A stretch of DNA of 44,987 bases from the NCBI RefSeq assembly GCF_018919065.1, contig NZ_JAHLQG010000022.1, positions 1-44,987 of the forward strand. The letters run 5' to 3'. This document shows positions 41,826-44,987 of the stretch, in pieces (positions within the stretch are counted from its first letter, which is position 1; each line of letters starts with the position of its first letter). The position numbers were made by a program, and so were the translations under genes. Below the pieces are notes generated by a model. The model was not told the DNA's origin and made no database searches. It saw only the letters and a list, made by a program, of their open reading frames with translations. This DNA is from Blautia sp. MSJ-9. GTDB lineage: Bacteria > Bacillota > Clostridia > Lachnospirales > Lachnospiraceae.

Positions 41826-42685
41826 TGGTTACGAAGAAAACGCCAAAGGTAGTGCTTACAGCTGTTGCGATTGTTATCGCAGCGTACATATTATCTCCTT
41901 TCTATCTGGTACTTATTAATACATTTAAGAATGCAAACGGTATTGTTGCAAACCCTGTAAGCTTTGTGGGTGCAAGCTTTGCACAGTTTAAGACAAATAT
42001 TTCAAACGTTGTCAACAACTCTAACTTCAGTTTCTGGAGTGCATTCGGAACATCTGCGGTCATTACAGTTGTTTCCCTTGTATTACTTGCTTTATTTGGC
42101 GGTATGGCTGCATGGGTTATCTGCCGTAACAAGACAAAATGGTCTACAGTTATTTACATGACATTTATCGCATCCATGACAATTCCTTTCCAGGTAGTTA
42201 TGCTTCCTCTGGTTTCTACATTTCGTGATGTAGGTAAATTCCTTGGAATCAACATGCTTCAGTCTATTCCTGGTATTGTATTTGCATACTGTGGATTCGG
42301 TGGTGCTATGACAGTATTTATCTTAACTGGTTTTATTAAAGGTATTCCATATGAACTGGAAGAAGCTGCAGCGATTGACGGATGTTCTCCTGAGGGAACT
42401 TTCTTCCGCATTATCCTTCCGCTTCTGAAACCGGTTATTGTTACTGTTACTATTCTGAATGGTATGTGGATCTGGAACGATTACCTTCTTCCTTCTCTGA
42501 TGTTAGGACAGAATGGTAAGGTTAAGACTCTTCCGGTTGCTGTACAGGCGTTTGTTGGTTCTTATGTTAAGCAGTGGGATCTGATCCTTACTGCGGCACT
42601 CCTGGCAATGATTCCGATGATCATCGTATTCCTGCTTGCTCAGAAGCAGATTATGAATGGTATGGTTGAGGGTGCTATTAAATAG
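41825..42685 (+). CDS. Sugar ABC importer permease, MalG-type
   Basis: 286 residues, six membrane helices, EAA loop EEAAAIDGCSPEGTFFRIILPLLKP, and the terminal QKQIMNGMVEGAIK typical of MalG-like permeases. The start codon overlaps the MalF-type stop, and GGAGGTTG lies just upstream, so translation is coupled. It is the last gene of the operon before the terminator. Confidence 0.94.
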   Translation: MVTKKTPKVVLTAVAIVIAAYILSPFYLVLINTFKNANGIVANPVSFVGASFAQFKTNISNVVNNSNFSFWSAFGTSAVITVVSLVLLALFGGMAAWVICRNKTKWSTVIYMTFIASMTIPFQVVMLPLVSTFRDVGKFLGINMLQSIPGIVFAYCGFGGAMTVFILTGFIKGIPYELEEAAAIDGCSPEGTFFRIILPLLKPVIVTVTILNGMWIWNDYLLPSLMLGQNGKVKTLPVAVQAFVGSYVKQWDLILTAALLAMIPMIIVFLLAQKQIMNGMVEGAIK

Positions 42686-42704
42686 GCTTGCAAATACTTT
42701 TTTG

Positions 42705-42749
42705 AAAAGGCTGTCGTTTTCCTCATTTATTGGGGACGACAGCTTTTTT
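42705..42749 (+). terminator. Intrinsic terminator of the sugar importer operon
   Basis: GCTGTCGT pairs with ACGACAGC within a stem ending in a six-T run. Confidence 0.85.
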
Positions 42750-42766
42750 ATGGTTTCAAAGGGGAC

Positions 42767-43127
42767 GCGAAGAAAAATAAATGTTTTGAACCACGGCTGC
42801 GGGGGCAGGAACTCTAGAGCGTGTCTGAAAAATCATTCCCGCAATCTGCACGCCCCACTTTGTAGGATATTTCACCCGAATTCAGTTGCCGTAGCCCGCT
42901 ACGGCGCCCTCATCCGGGCAAAATATCCCACAAATTGTGACGCACATCTTGCAGAAAGCCTTTTTCAGACACGCTCTAAGCCTTTGGAAATTTGCTAAAA
43001 CCATGCCAGAAAAATTCAAACTCGCTTCGCTCAGACAGTGAATTTTTCTGACATAACGCAAATTCCCAAAGACTAAGAGTTGCTACACCCCCTGTAGATG
43101 TGGTTCAAAACATTTATTTTTCTTCGC
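42767..43127. repeat. Inverted-repeat element of ~200 bp carrying an internal insertion
   Basis: Perfect 28-bp terminal inverted repeats lie at 42767-42794 and 43100-43127. The arms continue to match imperfectly further in (for example AGAAAAATTCA / TGAATTTTTCT), to a central GAGCGAAGCGAG-like hairpin. The left arm is interrupted at 42815-42978 by a second element. It contains no ORF and fills most of the 663-bp gap between the importer operon and the MATE gene. Confidence 0.8.
42817..42976. mobile_element. 160-bp TA-flanked MITE nested in the left arm of the larger element
   Basis: Perfect terminal inverted repeats GAGCGTGTCTGAAAAA (42817-42832 region) and TTTTTCAGACACGCTC (ending 42976) are flanked by TA on both sides (42815-42816, 42977-42978), as for IS630/Tc1-mariner-type insertions. 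Inner palindromes include GGATATTT/AAATATCC and a central GCCGTAGC...GCTACGGC. Removing it with one TA restores an arm that aligns base for base with the opposite arm of the host element. Confidence 0.75.
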
Positions 43128-43348
43128 TGTGAACTGGCTGGGACTGTGAATGATAGGTATGGAAGTGTGTTATTGGAGATGGAATGGATAGAAACGGAAC
43201 ATAAACGGAATAGAAAATGATAGTATAAATTTTACAGATATGGGCTTGAAATGTTGGGGCTTTTATAGTAATGTAGGTGATACAACGCTTAAGGCGAGGG
43301 CTGTCTCTGGACAGTCTATTTTTGTGAAGAAGGATGAGGAAAAATTTT

Positions 43349-44755
43349 ATGGAAAGGACAAAAGAAAGGTCATCGTTTCGTAAGAAGTTTATCGGTGACA
43401 AGAAGTTTTATATGATGGTTCTGGCTGTGGCTGTTCCGATCATGATCCAGAATGGAATCACGAATTTCGTGAGTCTGTTGGATAATATTATGATCGGGCG
43501 GATCGGTACGGAGCAGATGTCAGGGGCTTCCATTGTGAATCAGCTGATTTTTGTCTATAATCTGTGTATTTTCGGAGGGGTATCCGGAGCGGGTATTTTC
43601 ACGGCGCAGTATTTTGGACAGAAGGATCACGAGGGTGTGAGGCAGACATTCAGGTATAAGTTCTGGATGGCTGTGATTCTGACGATTGGGACAATTTTAC
43701 TGTTTCTGACTGTTGGAGAGAATCTGATCAGTATGTATCTTCAGGGAGAGGGTACTACGCAGCAGATCGCAGATACGCTTAAGTATGGAAAGCAGTATCT
43801 GGATATTATGCTGTTGGGATTGCCGCCATTTATGATGGTGCAGATTTATTCCAGTACTCTGAGAGAGTGCGGAGAGACTGTTCTGCCAATGAAAGCAGGA
43901 GTTGTGGCAATCTGTGTGAATCTGTTGTTTAATTACCTGCTGATCTATGGTGTGTTTTTCTTCCCGAGACTGGGTGTGAGAGGTGCGGCAATCGCAACTG
44001 TACTGTCACGTTATGTGGAGGCTGCAATTGTAATAGGCTGGACACACAGGCATACGGAGAAAAATGCATTTGCAAAGGGGCTGTACAGTACGCTTAAGGT
44101 TCCTGCGAATCTGACAAAGAAGATTTTGGTTAAGGGTACACCGCTGTTGTTTAATGAGACTTTATGGGCTTCGGCCATGGCGATGCTGACTCAGTGTTAT
44201 TCGATTCGAGGGCTGAATGTGGTTGCTTCGCTGAATATTTCCAATACCATCAACAATGTGTTTAATATTGTGTTTATTGCGCTGGGAGATTCTGTTGCGA
44301 TTATTGTGGGACAGCTTCTGGGTGCGGGAGATATGAAGAAAGCGAGAGATACAGATAACAAGATGATCGCGTTCTCAGTGATGTGCTGTACCTGTGTGGC
44401 AATGGTGATGTTTGTTATGGCACCGCTGTTTCCAATGCTCTATAATACTAATGATGAGGCGAGGGAGCTGGCGAAGTATCTGATTATGCTCACAGCATTC
44501 TTTATGCCGCAGAATGCGTTTTTGCATGCAACCTATTTTACTCTGCGTTCCGGTGGAAAGATGATTATTACGTTCCTGTTTGACAGTGTGTTTATCTGGT
44601 GTGTCAGTGTGCCGATCGCGTTTGTGTTGAGCCGCTTTACAGGAATTCATGTGCTGGCGATTTATGCTTGTGTACAGCTGGCAGATCTGATTAAATGTGT
44701 GATTGGATTTGTGCTGGTTAAGAAAGGGGTATGGCTGCAGAATATTGTGTCATAA
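43349..44755 (+). CDS. MATE family efflux transporter
   Basis: 468 residues with about 12 membrane helices in two related halves. It carries typical MATE segments: AVPIMIQNGITNFVSLLDNIMIGRIGTEQMSG, GAGIFTAQYFGQKD, NLLFNYLLIYGVFFFPRLGVRGAAIATV and ALGDSVAIIVGQLLGAGDMKKAR. MATE pumps export cationic drugs or metabolites using Na+ or H+ gradients. The ATG at 43349 is preferred, with GAGG about 9 bases before it; the in-frame ATG at 43334 lies too close to its own GAAGG. The gene is monocistronic. Confidence 0.94.
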   Translation: MERTKERSSFRKKFIGDKKFYMMVLAVAVPIMIQNGITNFVSLLDNIMIGRIGTEQMSGASIVNQLIFVYNLCIFGGVSGAGIFTAQYFGQKDHEGVRQTFRYKFWMAVILTIGTILLFLTVGENLISMYLQGEGTTQQIADTLKYGKQYLDIMLLGLPPFMMVQIYSSTLRECGETVLPMKAGVVAICVNLLFNYLLIYGVFFFPRLGVRGAAIATVLSRYVEAAIVIGWTHRHTEKNAFAKGLYSTLKVPANLTKKILVKGTPLLFNETLWASAMAMLTQCYSIRGLNVVASLNISNTINNVFNIVFIALGDSVAIIVGQLLGAGDMKKARDTDNKMIAFSVMCCTCVAMVMFVMAPLFPMLYNTNDEARELAKYLIMLTAFFMPQNAFLHATYFTLRSGGKMIITFLFDSVFIWCVSVPIAFVLSRFTGIHVLAIYACVQLADLIKCVIGFVLVKKGVWLQNIVS

Positions 44756-44810
44756 GTATCGTGCTCCAAAGTTTTCAGGAGTGTTTTTATGATTGGCACC
44801 GTGAATGAAA

Positions 44811-44825
44811 TGATAATAATTCTCA
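44811..44825. promoter_or_regulatory. Fur-box-like site
   Basis: TGATAAT-A-ATTCTCA matches the 7-1-7 Fur consensus TGATAAT-N-ATTATCA with one mismatch. It lies 12 bp upstream of a good -35 hexamer. Confidence 0.5.
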
Positions 44826-44837
44826 ATAACATTTGGC

Positions 44838-44867
44838 TTGACTAACCGATATACTATAGTGTATCAT
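44838..44867 (+). promoter_or_regulatory. Promoter with palindromic spacer
   Basis: TTGACT (44838-44843) and TATCAT (44862-44867) are 18 bp apart. The spacer and -10 carry an 18-bp near-palindrome centred on ACTATAGT (44848-44865), a likely operator. Confidence 0.55.
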
Positions 44868-44874
44868 CCCTGAC

Positions 44875-44940
44875 TTTAGGAGTTGAATTAAAAAAGTAGT
44901 GCTAAGCCATAGATTAGAACCTATGACTTAGCACTTTTTT
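44875..44940 (+). ncRNA. Candidate very short transcript ending in a strong hairpin
   Basis: About 30 nt after the promoter a 14-bp stem with one internal mismatch (GTGCTAAG-CATAG / CTATG-CTTAGCAC) ends in TTTTTT. This predicts a ~65-nt RNA, or a leader attenuator for a gene beyond the window edge. Confidence 0.4.
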
Positions 44941-44987
44941 AATGTCTCCGTTTCCAAGAAAATAAGACGTTAATGGCAGACCTGTCT

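Noticed and set aside
42767..43127. CRISPR array
   Set aside because: The repeats here are inverted and nested, not regularly spaced direct repeats. No cas genes or arrays are present in the window.

Overview
The window most likely comes from a gut Lachnospiraceae genome (Blautia/Dorea/Ruminococcus-like). The grounds are moderate GC, strong AGGAGG-type ribosome binding sites, many short intrinsic terminators, Firmicutes-type gene families (HflK/HflC pair, FprA flavodiiron protein, NhaC antiporter, ECF-transporter S subunit, GH43/GH13 with a carbohydrate ABC importer) and palindromic intergenic repeats of the kind seen in that family. The genus is inference only.

Layout. 1-223: 3' end of a 23S rRNA, followed by a terminator and no 5S gene. 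348-4808: a YjbR-MGMT fusion protein, a possible small RNA, peptidase T on the minus strand, and an HflK/HflC band-7 pair behind a leader hairpin. 4965-5743: a nucleotidyltransferase/HEPN pair, then a 110-bp palindromic element. 5902-12379: an iron-type regulatory and transport block. It holds two overlapping DtxR-like regulators, then YbaN-like and YgbA-like proteins and a heterodimeric ABC transporter. Promoters before both halves carry a TTAG-N6-CTAA palindrome, the core of the DtxR/IdeR box. 12444-22145: a double 4Fe-4S protein, a 3-hydroxyacyl-CoA dehydrogenase-like protein, a LuxR-type regulator, and an apparent putrescine/amine catabolic set (PatA-like aminotransferase, aldehyde dehydrogenase, NhaC-type antiporter). 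A cytidylate kinase-like protein and FprA follow.

22471-28308: a TetR regulator with its own palindromic operator, a 1622-residue secreted mosaic protein and a gene remnant. 28369-31615: an HD-domain protein, then an ECF sigma factor and its membrane partner behind a plausible ECF-type promoter. 31815-33984: malic enzyme and an ECF-transporter S component. 34064-42685: sugar use. This part holds an AraC regulator, a GH43 beta-xylosidase, a GH13 alpha-glucosidase-like enzyme, a remnant of a LacI regulator, and a binding protein with two permeases but no ATPase. Two near-identical LacI-like operators flank the binding-protein promoter 62 bp apart. 42767-43127: a composite repeat in which a TA-flanked MITE has inserted into one arm of another inverted-repeat element. 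43349-44755: a MATE transporter. The window ends with a Fur-box-like site, a promoter and a hairpin that would give a very short RNA.

The best candidate for something undescribed is 5902-12379: a two-subunit DtxR-type regulator, one subunit with metal ligands and one without, apparently controlling a YbaN-YgbA-ABC operon that I infer handles iron, a siderophore or a tetrapyrrole.
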